Below, one piece after another: positions 35,450 through 44,442 of a DNA stretch of 64,000 nt; within the stretch, counting starts at the first letter, position 1; every line of letters begins with the position of its first letter. Both the position numbers and the translations under genes were made by a program. Origin of the DNA: an uncultured Bacteroidia bacterium (GTDB lineage Bacteria > Bacteroidota > Bacteroidia > Bacteroidales > F082). The notes beneath the pieces are model-generated. The model saw only the letters and a list, made by a program, of their open reading frames with translations, ran no database searches and was not told the origin of the DNA. Where the stretch lies: positions 1 to 64,000 of the forward strand of contig CACXUM010000032.1 in assembly GCA_902770835.1 (NCBI GenBank), in the 5' to 3' direction.

Positions 35450-37033
35450 ATGCTACCCATGAGACTCTACACCGCTGGCATCGCCGATTTTGAAAGTATC
35501 AGAGAAAAAGGCCGCATTTATGTGGATAAGACAGACCTGATTTATAAACTGACTCAGGAATCGAAATTCATCTTTCTCAGTCGTCCCAGAAGGTTTGGCA
35601 AGAGCCTGCTTTGCAGCACCTTGAAATATTACTTCCAAGGCAGGAAGGACTTGTTTGAAGGTTTGGCCATCGCCGAGTTGGAGAAAGACTGGAAACAATA
35701 TCCAGTACTGCATTTCGACATGAGCCTATGTAAGAACAAGTGGGAAATGAAGCAGATTGTTGACGAATTGCATAGCCAGTTGGACATGCATGAGCGACGC
35801 TACAAATGGGAAAAGACCGAAGGCTCGCCTGGCAAACGTTTCAAGGATCTGATTCAGCAAGTACATGAGAAAACCGGTTTGAAGGCAGTAGTCATTTTGG
35901 ACGAATACGATGCCCCCCTGCTTGATTATCTCCACAAGCCAGAACAACTGACCGAGGTGCGGCGCATCATGCAGGAGTTCTATCAGGTTGTAAAAGCCTG
36001 CGATGCCGATGAGCAGTTCGTGTTCATCACGGGCATCACCAAGTTCAGCCAATTGAGCATTTTCTCCACGCTGAACAACTTGACCAACATTTCAATGGAT
36101 CCAGAATACACCGCCCTTTGCGGCATTACCAAGGATGAGATGTTGACCGTTTTCGACCCTGATATCCAACTGCTCGCCGATAGATACCATTGCTCCAAAG
36201 AGGAAATGATCGATATGCTGAAGCAACAATATGACGGGTATCATTTCGGAAAAGACTCCAAGGACATTTTCAATCCTTACAGTTTGGTGAATGCCTTCAA
36301 GATGAAAGACCTTGATTATTACTGGTTCTCCAGCGGAACGCCCACTTTCCTTTTCGAGTCGATGAAACGCTTCAACACGAATTTACTGGAACTGGAGCAA
36401 CTCAAGGTGCCGTCGACGCAATTCGATGTGCCCACCGAGGGCATGACTTCGGCCTTGCCCTTGCTCTATCAGGCGGGCTACCTCACCATCAAGGGCTATG
36501 ATTTCAACCGCGACCTCTTCACATTGGATTTCCCCAACGCTGAAGTGAAAGTTGGTTTCATGGAAAACTTCATGAGCCGCATGATGAACCTCAACCAAGA
36601 CGCTCGTGGATTTGCCGGCAATTTCTACGCATCCCTTCTTGAGCATGACATCGAAGCTGCATTGAAAGCCATGCAAGCCTATTTTGCCTCGATTCCTTAC
36701 CTCGACTTCGGCGAGAAGGATTTGGACGACATCACCAAGTATGAAGCCTACTATGAGGTGTTGACCTATGTAGTATTTTCCATCTTCAATTGCCGCACAT
36801 TTACGCAGGTGAAGGTGGCGCGTGGCCGCACGGATGTGGTGGTCTTCATGCGCGATGCGGTCTATGTGATGGAACTGAAAATGCGCGGCACGGCACAAGA
36901 GGCTCTCGAACAAATCAACGCGAAGGATTATGCGATTCCTTACCAAGCCGAGGGCAAGCCCGTTGTTAAAATTGGTATCGCTTTCTCGCAAGAAACCAAG
37001 ACGGTGTCGGATTGGATAGTGGAGAAAGAATGA
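35450..37033 (+). CDS. AAA-ATPase-like / PD-(D/E)XK nuclease protein (DUF1703 type)
   Basis: A 527-residue protein (524 if the second ATG at 35459 is used). The N-terminal AAA-ATPase_like domain has the family start GIADFESIREKGRIYVDKT and the P-loop SRPRRFGKS (44-52), with a VVILDEYDAPL Walker B. The C-terminal PD-(D/E)XK_9 domain shows GRTDVVVFM then VMELKMRG. These proteins are massively expanded in gut Bacteroidota and Firmicutes; the role is unknown, with proposals including defence. Single gene with its own promoter, converging on the sugar-transferase operon with a 7-base gap. Confidence 0.9.
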   Translation: MLPMRLYTAGIADFESIREKGRIYVDKTDLIYKLTQESKFIFLSRPRRFGKSLLCSTLKYYFQGRKDLFEGLAIAELEKDWKQYPVLHFDMSLCKNKWEMKQIVDELHSQLDMHERRYKWEKTEGSPGKRFKDLIQQVHEKTGLKAVVILDEYDAPLLDYLHKPEQLTEVRRIMQEFYQVVKACDADEQFVFITGITKFSQLSIFSTLNNLTNISMDPEYTALCGITKDEMLTVFDPDIQLLADRYHCSKEEMIDMLKQQYDGYHFGKDSKDIFNPYSLVNAFKMKDLDYYWFSSGTPTFLFESMKRFNTNLLELEQLKVPSTQFDVPTEGMTSALPLLYQAGYLTIKGYDFNRDLFTLDFPNAEVKVGFMENFMSRMMNLNQDARGFAGNFYASLLEHDIEAALKAMQAYFASIPYLDFGEKDLDDITKYEAYYEVLTYVVFSIFNCRTFTQVKVARGRTDVVVFMRDAVYVMELKMRGTAQEALEQINAKDYAIPYQAEGKPVVKIGIAFSQETKTVSDWIVEKE

Positions 37034-37040
37034 GCGTTTC

Positions 37041-38465
37041 TTATTTTCCGCGCCCTTGGATAACGATTAAAACCGTGTAAATCAAAATCTTGATGTCGAG
37101 TGCGAGGTTCACATTCTCAATATAGAGCACATCGTATTTCAGGCGTTCCACCATTTCATCCACGTTCTCGGCATAGCCGTATTTCACCTCGCCCCAGCTG
37201 GTGATGCCGGGTTTCACCTTCAGCAAAAGGCGGTAATAGGGTGCTTTCTCCATGATTTTGTCGATGAAATACTGCCGCTCAGGACGATAGCCCACTATCG
37301 ACATGTCGCCCTTCAGTACGGTCCAGAATTGCGGAATCTCGTCCAAACGCACCTTGCGCATGAACTTGCCGAACTTGGTGATGCGCGGGTCGTCGTCGCT
37401 CGAAAGCATAGGCGTGCCGCTCGATTCGGCATCCACCCTCATGCTGCGGAACTTGGCCATCTTGAATGGTCTGCCACCTTTGCCGATGCGTTCCTGCACA
37501 TAAAAGACAGGCCCTTTCGAGGTGGCCTTCACGATGATGGCGCAGGCCAAAAACACGGGCGAAAGGATAATGAGCGCGAAAACGGAGGCAACAACATCGA
37601 AAACCCGCTTGACCACCCTTTGCCATACGGGCATCAGTTCGGGCGTGACCTGCACCAAAGGCGCCTGCCAGATAGCAGACTGCTTGACGGTACCAAACAC
37701 CAAATCCTGCATGGCGGGGATGATTTTCACATTGGCTTCGGTCGAGTCGACGACAGTGAGCAGCACTTTCATTGTTTCAATCTCGGAACGCTCAATGGCG
37801 ATGATGACCTCCTCCACATTTTGCTCTTTCACGATGCGCTCGATGTCATGATACGAGCCAAGATGGGGCAAAAACTCGCCCAATTTGTATTCCTTCTTGT
37901 CGTAGACATTCAAAAAACCGATGACACGCCTTCCTGAAGGTTTCACCTCCTCTTCAATCTCCTTGAAGATGGCACATGCGTTGTCGTTGCTGCCCACGAT
38001 GAGCGTATTGAACCCTATTTTTTTGGCCCGAATCCGCGAAATCACTGTAGTGGTGATGAGGACACGAGGAATGTAAGTCAGCAAGAACTGGAAGGTAAAG
38101 AGTGCGATAATCGACTGATAATAAGACTTGTAGTTCACCACTTCATCATCAAGGATGACCACAAAGAAAAGCACCACTACGCCCAAAAGCGTGATGAAAA
38201 AAGTTTGTCCAAGCTCCTTCAGGCGCGATTTGTAATAGACTTTCTCGTAAGCCCCTGTGACGGCATGAAGGATGAGCCAACAAATGGGGATGAAAACAAC
38301 GCCAATCCAAAAACTCGGCGTGCTGAAAGAATGGGTGATGCGGTCCCAATAATTGATATAAAGGTCTTCGTGCGCCTTGCGGAAAAAATAAAACAAGGTC
38401 CACGCCAAAATGGACGCAATCCAATCGACGGCAAGATAGATGCTGGCCAGTTTCTTCTTGTTCAT
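37041..38465 (-). CDS. exopolysaccharide polyprenyl glycosylphosphotransferase
   Basis: A 474-residue membrane enzyme of the WbaP/EpsL type that loads the first sugar-phosphate onto undecaprenyl phosphate. The first 125 residues contain four membrane helices. A CoA-binding-like Rossmann region follows (about 130-260). The C-terminal catalytic domain starts at KRVFDVVASVFALIILSP and contains KAKFRSM-like KMAKFRSM, LDEIPQFWTVLKGDMS and GYRPER. No other capsule genes lie nearby apart from the downstream-coupled partners. Its start overlaps the upstream lipoprotein stop (ATGA). Confidence 0.93.
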   Translation of the reverse strand: MNKKKLASIYLAVDWIASILAWTLFYFFRKAHEDLYINYWDRITHSFSTPSFWIGVVFIPICWLILHAVTGAYEKVYYKSRLKELGQTFFITLLGVVVLFFVVILDDEVVNYKSYYQSIIALFTFQFLLTYIPRVLITTTVISRIRAKKIGFNTLIVGSNDNACAIFKEIEEEVKPSGRRVIGFLNVYDKKEYKLGEFLPHLGSYHDIERIVKEQNVEEVIIAIERSEIETMKVLLTVVDSTEANVKIIPAMQDLVFGTVKQSAIWQAPLVQVTPELMPVWQRVVKRVFDVVASVFALIILSPVFLACAIIVKATSKGPVFYVQERIGKGGRPFKMAKFRSMRVDAESSGTPMLSSDDDPRITKFGKFMRKVRLDEIPQFWTVLKGDMSIVGYRPERQYFIDKIMEKAPYYRLLLKVKPGITSWGEVKYGYAENVDEMVERLKYDVLYIENVNLALDIKILIYTVLIVIQGRGK

Positions 38466-39415
38466 AACTTGCGATAAATCAGTTTCAGATTATCGAAATA
38501 GTAGTAGCGCCTTTCGTTGATGGGGTGATAGTAATGACCATAGAGGGTATCAATAGCGGTGGTCAGGTCGGAAGTGAAATAGACCTTGAAATAGTCGGCA
38601 GTGTAGTTTTCGTTCATCGTCGGGCCGATGTTGATGTAAATCTTGTTCCAACGCTGCGGCTTGTCGTGCTGCTTGTCGGTGGGTGTCACCTTCACAAGCG
38701 GCCAAGTGGTGAGGTGGTAGTCCTTGAAATATTTCACTCCGACGAAAAACGTGTCGTTGCAGCAATAGTCCATCTCAAGCATACAATACACGCCGTTCAT
38801 GTTCCTGTAGAAATCCACGCCGTCGGCCATAGCAACGGTGAAATCGAGAGAATCGGGGGGCAGTTCCACCTTGCCCGAGAAGAATGAGTTGTTGGAATGC
38901 CAAGCCTCGTTGCCGCTAACGCGAATGATGCCTGTATCGCTGGCGGCATCAGGCAACAAGGAATTGGCGTTCTCGAAATCCTCCATCCACGCGAAAACGG
39001 TGCCTTCGTCCTGCGTGTAATACCTGAGGACCGGATTCACGTTGATGATGCTGTCCTCCACAAGGTTCATCCTTTGGCTCATGGGTCTATAGAAAGGATA
39101 CCACGGACGCGCGGCGGATATTCCGTTGCGATAGATGCCGCCGTAGATGGTCACCTTGTGCTCCCCTTTCTTCAGGATGGGGAAAGTGGCAGGCAGTTCG
39201 AAGCAACCAACGTTTTGGTCGTCGACATACACCCAAGCGTCGGTGATTTTGTGCGTCGGAGCCCCATACAGCGAATAGTCCATGTTGGGATCGAGAGAGA
39301 TGGAATCGATGTGGATATAGGACGGTACCTTTTGCTGGCCTTCAAACTTGGCGCACGAGGCAAGCCCTATGAGCACTATGCCCAGCATAATGAAAAGGAT
39401 GGATTTTCTTGTCAT
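38462..39415 (-). CDS. putative lipoprotein coupled to sugar transferase
   Basis: A 317-residue exported lipoprotein (lipobox LIGLASC). The region after it (YIHIDSISLD, KITDAWVYVDDQNVGCFELP, KKGEHKVTIYGGIYRNGIS, YPFYRPM) is a pattern I associate with a conserved Bacteroidota envelope lipoprotein found beside sugar-transferase genes. Function unknown. The 4-base overlap with the transferase gene suggests a joint role in surface polysaccharide assembly. Confidence 0.75.
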   Translation of the reverse strand: MTRKSILFIMLGIVLIGLASCAKFEGQQKVPSYIHIDSISLDPNMDYSLYGAPTHKITDAWVYVDDQNVGCFELPATFPILKKGEHKVTIYGGIYRNGISAARPWYPFYRPMSQRMNLVEDSIINVNPVLRYYTQDEGTVFAWMEDFENANSLLPDAASDTGIIRVSGNEAWHSNNSFFSGKVELPPDSLDFTVAMADGVDFYRNMNGVYCMLEMDYCCNDTFFVGVKYFKDYHLTTWPLVKVTPTDKQHDKPQRWNKIYINIGPTMNENYTADYFKVYFTSDLTTAIDTLYGHYYHPINERRYYYFDNLKLIYRKL

Positions 39416-39472
39416 GACAATGATTTTGATTAGGTAACGGCGAAGAGGGATGATTATTGTAAATGTCAGGGT

Positions 39473-40459
39473 TTATTTCTTCACTTTGGAGATGGATTCG
39501 TTGACGGAATCGAGGATGCGATAGGCCAATTTCAGCACATTGATGCCGTCGTCGATGGTGACGGCGGGCGTGGTGTTGTGGACGATGGCATCGTAGAAAC
39601 TTTCCAATTCTGTCTGTATGGCGTTAATCGGGTGGATTTCAGGCATTTCGAATGTGATTTGCTTTTCGCTGCCATCGGCGAGGGTGATGGTGGTCGAAAG
39701 CGGGTTGGATTCGTCCACTTCGTCATGGATGCGGAAAATTTCAGCCTTCTTATCGAGGAAGTCGACGGTGATGTAAGCTCCCTGCTGGAAGATGCGCGTT
39801 TTGCGCATGTTCTTCATCGACAGGCGCGAAGCCGTGAGATTGGCCACCGCACCATTCTCAAACTCAATGCGCACATTGGTAATATCTGGTGTCGGGCTGA
39901 CGATGCTGACACCGCTCGCGCTGATATGGCTGACCGGTGATTTCACGATGGTGAGCAGAATGTCCAAGTCGTGTACCATAAGGTCAAGAACCACAGGCAC
40001 ATCCGTTCCACGCGGATTGAACAAGGCCAAGCGATGCGCCTCGATGAAAAGCGGTTCGCCGATGAACGGTTCCGCTGCAATGAAGGCAGGATTGAAACGC
40101 TCCACATGGCCCACTTGCACCTTCACGCCCGCTTCGTCGGCCAGTTTTTTCAAGGCGTTGGCCTCTTCGGGCGTGGCCACGATGGGCTTCTCAATGAAGA
40201 CATGCTTGTGTTTCCGCAAGGCCTTCGAAGCGCACTCGAAATGACGGATGGTTGGAGTCACAATGTCGACCACATCCACCGCATCTATCAGTGCGTCAAC
40301 GGAATCGAAACGCTTCACATTCAATTCTTCCTCCACCTGTTGCGCCGTTTCCTCGGCAGGGTCGAAAAACCCGACCAAGTCGTATCTCTCTATATGTTTG
40401 ATGCAGTTCAAGTGGATTTTCCCCAAATGACCTGCGCCTAAGACTCCTATTTTCAGCAT
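39473..40459 (-). CDS. Gfo/Idh/MocA family oxidoreductase
   Basis: A 328-residue NAD(P)-dependent dehydrogenase. The start at MLKIGVLGAGHLGKIH puts the GxGxxG Rossmann loop at residues 8-13; upstream in-frame codons precede the promoter and are excluded. The catalytic EKP motif (HVFIEKPIV) and the substrate-domain HDLDILL motif (Asp/His) are present. Substrate unknown; UDP-sugar members work in surface polysaccharide synthesis, which fits the downstream sugar-transferase operon. Confidence 0.9.
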   Translation of the reverse strand: MLKIGVLGAGHLGKIHLNCIKHIERYDLVGFFDPAEETAQQVEEELNVKRFDSVDALIDAVDVVDIVTPTIRHFECASKALRKHKHVFIEKPIVATPEEANALKKLADEAGVKVQVGHVERFNPAFIAAEPFIGEPLFIEAHRLALFNPRGTDVPVVLDLMVHDLDILLTIVKSPVSHISASGVSIVSPTPDITNVRIEFENGAVANLTASRLSMKNMRKTRIFQQGAYITVDFLDKKAEIFRIHDEVDESNPLSTTITLADGSEKQITFEMPEIHPINAIQTELESFYDAIVHNTTPAVTIDDGINVLKLAYRILDSVNESISKVKK

Positions 40460-40491
40460 TTTACAATATAATACAATATCAAAATAAAGGG

Positions 40492-40499
40492 CAAAAATA
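40492..40499 (-). promoter_or_regulatory. TAnnTTTG promoter of oxidoreductase
   Basis: On the minus strand this reads TATTTTTG, 33 bases before the start at 40459. It is divergent from the small-RNA promoter at 40541. Confidence 0.6.
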
Positions 40500-40540
40500 T
40501 GAATTTTATTCGTTCTGCTTTCCATCTTCAAAAAATTATG

Positions 40541-40548
40541 TATCTTTG
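40541..40548 (+). promoter_or_regulatory. TAnnTTTG promoter of small RNA / abi unit
   Basis: TATCTTTG, with the hairpin RNA starting a few bases downstream. No further promoter is seen between here and the abi start at 40648. Confidence 0.7.
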
Positions 40549-40551
40549 CAG

Positions 40552-40633
40552 CGATCAAAGTGCCATTATGCACAGGCTGCATAGTTGCACTATAATAAGG
40601 ATCTCAGGGGGAACTTTTTCGGTTCCCCCTTTT
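40552..40633 (+). ncRNA. small structured RNA upstream of abi gene
   Basis: A short RNA bounded by the promoter and a terminator. The first element is a 14-position stem, AGTGCCATTATGCA (40559-40572) with TGCATAGTTGCACT (40578-40591), containing a single C-T mismatch and one G-U pair around the loop CAGGC. The second is a 9-bp terminator stem AGGGGGAAC/GTTCCCCCT (40606-40630) followed by TTTT. Small RNAs upstream of AbiF-type genes have been described (the abiF RNA motif, from memory). The role as an RNA antitoxin is inferred from the layout. Confidence 0.7.
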
Positions 40634-40647
40634 AATTGAAATCACAA

Positions 40648-41520
40648 ATGAAACTTGCCACCAACATAGACGAACAAATCCAAAAACTCAAGCAAAGAGG
40701 AATGATTATCGAAGACGAAGCCAAAGCAAGGGAAATCTTGCTTGACATCGGCTACTATAGATTGGGCTTTTATTGGTTTCCTTTGGAAAAGACCTATCCA
40801 AACAAGCAAAACCGCAATCACGAGTTTGTTGAAGGCGCGTCTTTTCTTTGGGCTACCAACCTATATTATACCGATTGCCGAATCAGAAACCTACTCATTC
40901 CCTATCTATCACGAATAGAGGTTAATTTGCGAACATTTGTCATATATACGGTGTCAAACCATTATAAGCAAAACCCGACTTGGTTCGCCGATCGTAATGT
41001 GATGAAATCCGAATTCATAGCTTCTTTTCCAACTGCCTATGACAAGATTCGCAAAAACGAAGCCATCAAAAGACATCATGAAAAGTATCAAAACGACATT
41101 TATGCGCCGGCATGGAAAACGCTTGAATACATGACATTCGGTGACCTGCTGGTATTATTGAAAAACATGAAGAGTCAATCCCTTTTGGTCCAAATTGCAG
41201 AGCGTTATGGATTACGAAACATTGACGTGTTTTACAGTTACATGGACACCATCAGAATTGTACGAAACCTATGTGCGCACGGACACAACATATACGATTT
41301 GAGACTGCAAAAAAGTATCAAAGGCGGTCCTTTAGGGAAACAAATGAAAACGGAAATGCACCACAACTTATGCGGAGTTTTGCTTGTTGTGTTTTATCTG
41401 CTACAGCATGTTTCCAACAATCGCCTCAGCGAATTGAAGCAGCAACTTGCTTTGGAGCTTGGGCATACTGAAACGTCTGAATTGGGTGAAACGATTGGTT
41501 ATATCAAGGAAGTTTTGTAG
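40648..41520 (+). CDS. Abi family protein (AbiD/AbiF, HEPN ribonuclease)
   Basis: A 290-residue Abi_2 family protein. Family marks are LLDIGYYRLGFYWFPLE near the start, LLIPYLSRIEVNLRTFVIY, the WKTLEYMTFGDLLVLL block and the HEPN motif RNLCAH (Arg206, His211). Such proteins are RNA-cutting toxins in abortive infection. The ATG at 40648 is chosen over an upstream in-frame TTG. Expression requires read-through of the terminator at 40606-40633, as in type III toxin-antitoxin operons where the RNA antitoxin precedes the toxin gene. The neighbours are housekeeping genes on both sides. Confidence 0.88.
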   Translation: MKLATNIDEQIQKLKQRGMIIEDEAKAREILLDIGYYRLGFYWFPLEKTYPNKQNRNHEFVEGASFLWATNLYYTDCRIRNLLIPYLSRIEVNLRTFVIYTVSNHYKQNPTWFADRNVMKSEFIASFPTAYDKIRKNEAIKRHHEKYQNDIYAPAWKTLEYMTFGDLLVLLKNMKSQSLLVQIAERYGLRNIDVFYSYMDTIRIVRNLCAHGHNIYDLRLQKSIKGGPLGKQMKTEMHHNLCGVLLVVFYLLQHVSNNRLSELKQQLALELGHTETSELGETIGYIKEVL

Positions 41521-41550
41521 TCTTCAAGAAACAAAAGTATCCCAAAACAA

Positions 41551-42216
41551 ATGAACACCATCATAGAAGACAATTACCGTCACAAAGGCCTGCGCAAGCA
41601 AATGGTCGACCAATTGCGCACCAAGGGCATCACCGATGAGGCTGTGTTGTCGGCCATCAACGAAGTGCCGCGCCACATCTTCCTCGACTCGTCTTTTGTG
41701 GAATTGGCCTATCAAGACATGGCCTTTCCCATCGGCTCAGGGCAAACCATCTCCCAGCCTTTCACTGTAGCCTTCCAAACCCAACTGCTGCAAGTCGATA
41801 AAGGCATGAAAGTGCTTGAAATCGGCACAGGCTCAGGCTATCAGGCCTGCGTTTTGGCCGCGATGGGCGCCAAGGTGTTTAGCATCGAGCGGCAGCGCAA
41901 CCTCTATTTCAAAACCAAGGAAATCGTGGAGCAACTGCCCTTCCGCGTGAAGACCTTCCTCGGCGACGGTTTCGAGGGCTTGCCCACCTATGCGCCTTTC
42001 GACCGTATCATTATCACGGCAGGCGCACCGCGCATCCCCGATGCGCTCCTCCAACAAATGAAAATCGACGGCATCATGGTCATCCCCATGGACAATGCCG
42101 AAGGCGAAGGGCAAACCATGCTGAGAATCACCAAATTGGAGGATGGTTCGCTGAAAAAAGAATCCTTCGGCGATTTCAAATTTGTGCCGATGCTGAAGGA
42201 GATAGGGAATGACTAA
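41551..42216 (+). CDS. pcm: protein-L-isoaspartate O-methyltransferase
   Basis: A 221-residue PCMT that methylates damaged L-isoaspartyl residues with SAM, starting repair of aged proteins. Motifs: VPRHIFLDSSFVELAYQD near the start, SQPFTVA, the SAM-binding loop VLEIGTGSGYQ, and IIITAGAPRIP. Normal length. It starts 30 bases after the abi gene. Confidence 0.95.
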   Translation: MNTIIEDNYRHKGLRKQMVDQLRTKGITDEAVLSAINEVPRHIFLDSSFVELAYQDMAFPIGSGQTISQPFTVAFQTQLLQVDKGMKVLEIGTGSGYQACVLAAMGAKVFSIERQRNLYFKTKEIVEQLPFRVKTFLGDGFEGLPTYAPFDRIIITAGAPRIPDALLQQMKIDGIMVIPMDNAEGEGQTMLRITKLEDGSLKKESFGDFKFVPMLKEIGND

Positions 42217-42240
42217 AAAAGGGAGGCAAACATCCCTTTT
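42217..42240. terminator. bidirectional terminator between pcm and DUF853 gene
   Basis: AAAAGGGA and TCCCTTTT pair around an 8-base loop. It sits between two convergent stop codons (42216 and 42242). Confidence 0.8.
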
Positions 42241-42241
42241 G

Positions 42242-43810
42242 TCATTTCTTCTTAAATATACTTCCCAAAATCGAGCGCACTATCGAATTGCCAAGATTCC
42301 GGCCTATGGTCGTAGCGGTCGTGTTGAGCGTCTTTTCCAATGCTTTCGCGCCCGCCGATTTCTTTTTCCTTGTTGTGGTTGTCGATCTTGAATAGGTGCT
42401 TCTTGCGCGTTCTTTCTCCTTGGCTTCTTTGGCCTTGCGCTTTTCTTCCTCCTCGGCCTCTTTCTGGAGACGTTTTTCCTCCTGTTTTTGTTGCGCGACG
42501 AGGACTTCATAGGCGCTTTCGCGGTCGAAGCTCTTGTCATACACGCCGTAGATGCGCGATTTGCGAATCAGGTCGCGGCGCTGGTCGTCGGTGATGGCCC
42601 CGATTTGGCTCAATGGGAATAGGATTTTGGCGCGTTCCACGATGCTGGGCGCACCTTTTTCATCCAAGAAGGAAACCAAAGCCTCGCCCGTGCCGAGTTC
42701 GAGGATAGCCGTTTCGGTGTTGAAGTTGGGATTGGAGCGGAAAGTCTGCGCGGCAGCCTTCACGGCTTTTTGTTCCTTGGGAGTGTAGGCGCGAAGTCCG
42801 TGCAAAACGCGATTGCCAAGCTGACCGGCAATGGCATCAGGGATGTCGTCGGGGCTTTGGGTGATGAAATACACACCCACTCCCTTCGAGCGCACCAAAC
42901 GGATGACCTGCTCAATCTTGTCGACCAATGCCTTCGAGGTGTCCTTGAAGAGCATGTGGGCCTCGTCGAAGAAGAAAATGAGCTTGGGCAGCGGCAGGTC
43001 GCCGACCTCGGGCAGTTGGGTGTAGAGTTCGCTCAACAGCCAAAGCAGGAAAGTGGAATAGAGCTTGGGATTGAGCATCAATTTGTCGGCAGCCAAAACG
43101 TTCATCACGCCACGCCCGCCCTCGGTTTGTAGGAAGTCGAACACATTGAACGAAGGCTCGCCAAAGAACAAGTCGCCGCCCTCGGCTTCCAAAGCCAACA
43201 ATGCACGTTGGATGGCCCCGACGCTTACTGAAGAAACGGTGCCGTAGGTGGTAGTGAACTCCTTGGCATTCTTGGCCACATAGTCGAGCATGAGGCGCAA
43301 GTCCTTCATGTCGATAAGAAGCAAACCTCGGTCGTCGGCGATTTTGAAGACGATGTTGAGGATACCCGTTTGGGTTTCGTTGAGGCCGAGAAGTCGGGCC
43401 AAGAGTTGCGGTCCCATGTCGGAGATGGTGGCGCGGAGCGGATGGCCTTGTTCGCCAAACACATCGAAGAAGCGCGTGGGGCAACCGCTAAAGAGTTGAG
43501 AGTTGAAAGTTGAGAGTTGAGAGTTGTCGCCTTCGGCGTTTTCAACTGGGAAGAACTCTGGAAGGCGTTTCTCGATGAAACCGCTCATCTTTCCGGCTTG
43601 GCTGATGCCTGAGAGGTCGCCTTTCATGTCGGCCATGAAGCAAGGCACGCCCGCCTGACTGAAAGATTCGGCAAGCACTTGTAGGGTAACGGTTTTGCCC
43701 GTGCCGGTGGCACCGGCAATCAAGCCGTGGCGGTTGGCCATTTTGCCCGTCATAAAAATGGGTCCGTTGTCGCAATGCGCGATGTAGAGTTGTTTGTTTT
43801 CAGTGTACAT
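42242..43810 (-). CDS. HerA-like DUF853 ATPase
   Basis: A 522-residue protein of the DUF853/YjgR family of HerA-FtsK superfamily ATPases. Walker A is GATGTGKT (about 33-40), with [11 protein letters not shown] close by and a FFDEAHMLF Walker B near the centre. The C-terminal 120 residues are Lys/Glu/Arg-rich with a coiled-coil character, ending [20 protein letters not shown]. An in-frame copy of the 7-bp repeat encodes [11 protein letters not shown] near residue 96. It lies 15 bases after the ParE-type toxin gene, so it may share that promoter. Confidence 0.9.
   Translation of the reverse strand: MYTENKQLYIAHCDNGPIFMTGKMANRHGLIAGATGTGKTVTLQVLAESFSQAGVPCFMADMKGDLSGISQAGKMSGFIEKRLPEFFPVENAEGDNSQLSTFNSQLFSGCPTRFFDVFGEQGHPLRATISDMGPQLLARLLGLNETQTGILNIVFKIADDRGLLLIDMKDLRLMLDYVAKNAKEFTTTYGTVSSVSVGAIQRALLALEAEGGDLFFGEPSFNVFDFLQTEGGRGVMNVLAADKLMLNPKLYSTFLLWLLSELYTQLPEVGDLPLPKLIFFFDEAHMLFKDTSKALVDKIEQVIRLVRSKGVGVYFITQSPDDIPDAIAGQLGNRVLHGLRAYTPKEQKAVKAAAQTFRSNPNFNTETAILELGTGEALVSFLDEKGAPSIVERAKILFPLSQIGAITDDQRRDLIRKSRIYGVYDKSFDRESAYEVLVAQQKQEEKRLQKEAEEEEKRKAKEAKEKERARSTYSRSTTTTRKKKSAGAKALEKTLNTTATTIGRNLGNSIVRSILGSIFKKK
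43491..43526 (-). repeat. in-frame GTTGAGA repeat inside DUF853 gene
   Basis: Near-perfect 7-bp units encoding [11 protein letters not shown], an insertion relative to the expected uninterrupted core of the family. Third member of the repeat family in this window (see 8089 and 28322). Confidence 0.85.
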
Positions 43811-43825
43811 ATTGTTGATTTTATA

Positions 43826-44149
43826 TTAATTTGCTCTATCCTTTAGAATTTCTTCTATCTTGGAAATGTCCCTGCGATTATTCCAAATTATCAAAATCAA
43901 GACATCCTTTTCCCTGACTGTGTACAAAATGCGGTTAAACCTTGAATGAAGCGTGTATATGGCATGGTTTTCGAAAGTCAAACTATCATCTTTTGTACCC
44001 AAAAACGGGAAAGTCGCCAACAGGTTCACAGTCCCTTTTATCTCAGAAAGTCCCTTTTTGGCAACAGCTTTTCCAAACGACCTTTTTAAATAATTCACTA
44101 TATCAAGCAAATCATCCTTTGTGGAGATATGCCATACAATCTTTCTCAT
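43826..44149 (-). CDS. RelE/ParE-family toxin
   Basis: A 107-residue protein with the RelE/ParE fold pattern: WHISTKDDLLDIVNYLKRSF at the start, a central FPFLGTKDDS and the C-terminal RILYTVREKDVLILIIWNNRRD strand pair with conserved Arg. ParE members poison gyrase and RelE members cut mRNA; the sequence does not decide between them. The start overlaps the antitoxin stop (ATGA), giving the usual antitoxin-toxin order. Confidence 0.88.
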   Translation of the reverse strand: MRKIVWHISTKDDLLDIVNYLKRSFGKAVAKKGLSEIKGTVNLLATFPFLGTKDDSLTFENHAIYTLHSRFNRILYTVREKDVLILIIWNNRRDISKIEEILKDRAN

Positions 44150-44400
44150 ATCAACAGCATTTCCGCTTCGGCAAACACTTCATCGTTGTCAATCAAGACA
44201 GCCTTCCCCTCGTCTACCTCCCTTAGCCGTTTTGCCAAAAGCATCTTGACTTCTTCTTCCGTGTAACAACATGGAATTTCCTCTGTCCTCGGCTTTATCA
44301 TATACATGGCAAAACGCTGAAGAATACTTTTCAATTCCTCTTGCGAATAAGTCCCGCAATTGGGCAAACTGATATTTATGCTAACATTTTCCATTTTCAT
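44146..44400 (-). CDS. antitoxin of ParE-type pair
   Basis: An 84-residue acidic protein (82 from the second Met). The N-terminus MENVSINISLPN is strand-rich, and a helical tail carries EEVKMLLAKRLREVDEG and an acidic end (DNDEVFAEAEMLLI). It is located directly before the toxin gene with a 4-base overlap, as for type II antitoxins. No named antitoxin family is recognised with certainty. Promoter TATCTTTG on the minus strand at 44414-44421. Confidence 0.82.
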   Translation of the reverse strand: MKMENVSINISLPNCGTYSQEELKSILQRFAMYMIKPRTEEIPCCYTEEEVKMLLAKRLREVDEGKAVLIDNDEVFAEAEMLLI

Positions 44401-44413
44401 CCATTTTAGGATG

Positions 44414-44421
44414 CAAAGATA
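44414..44421 (-). promoter_or_regulatory. TAnnTTTG promoter of ParE-type module
   Basis: On the minus strand this reads TATCTTTG, 14 bases before the antitoxin start, giving a near-leaderless transcript. Confidence 0.65.
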
Positions 44422-44442
44422 ACAACACTTTTTGAATCCACA

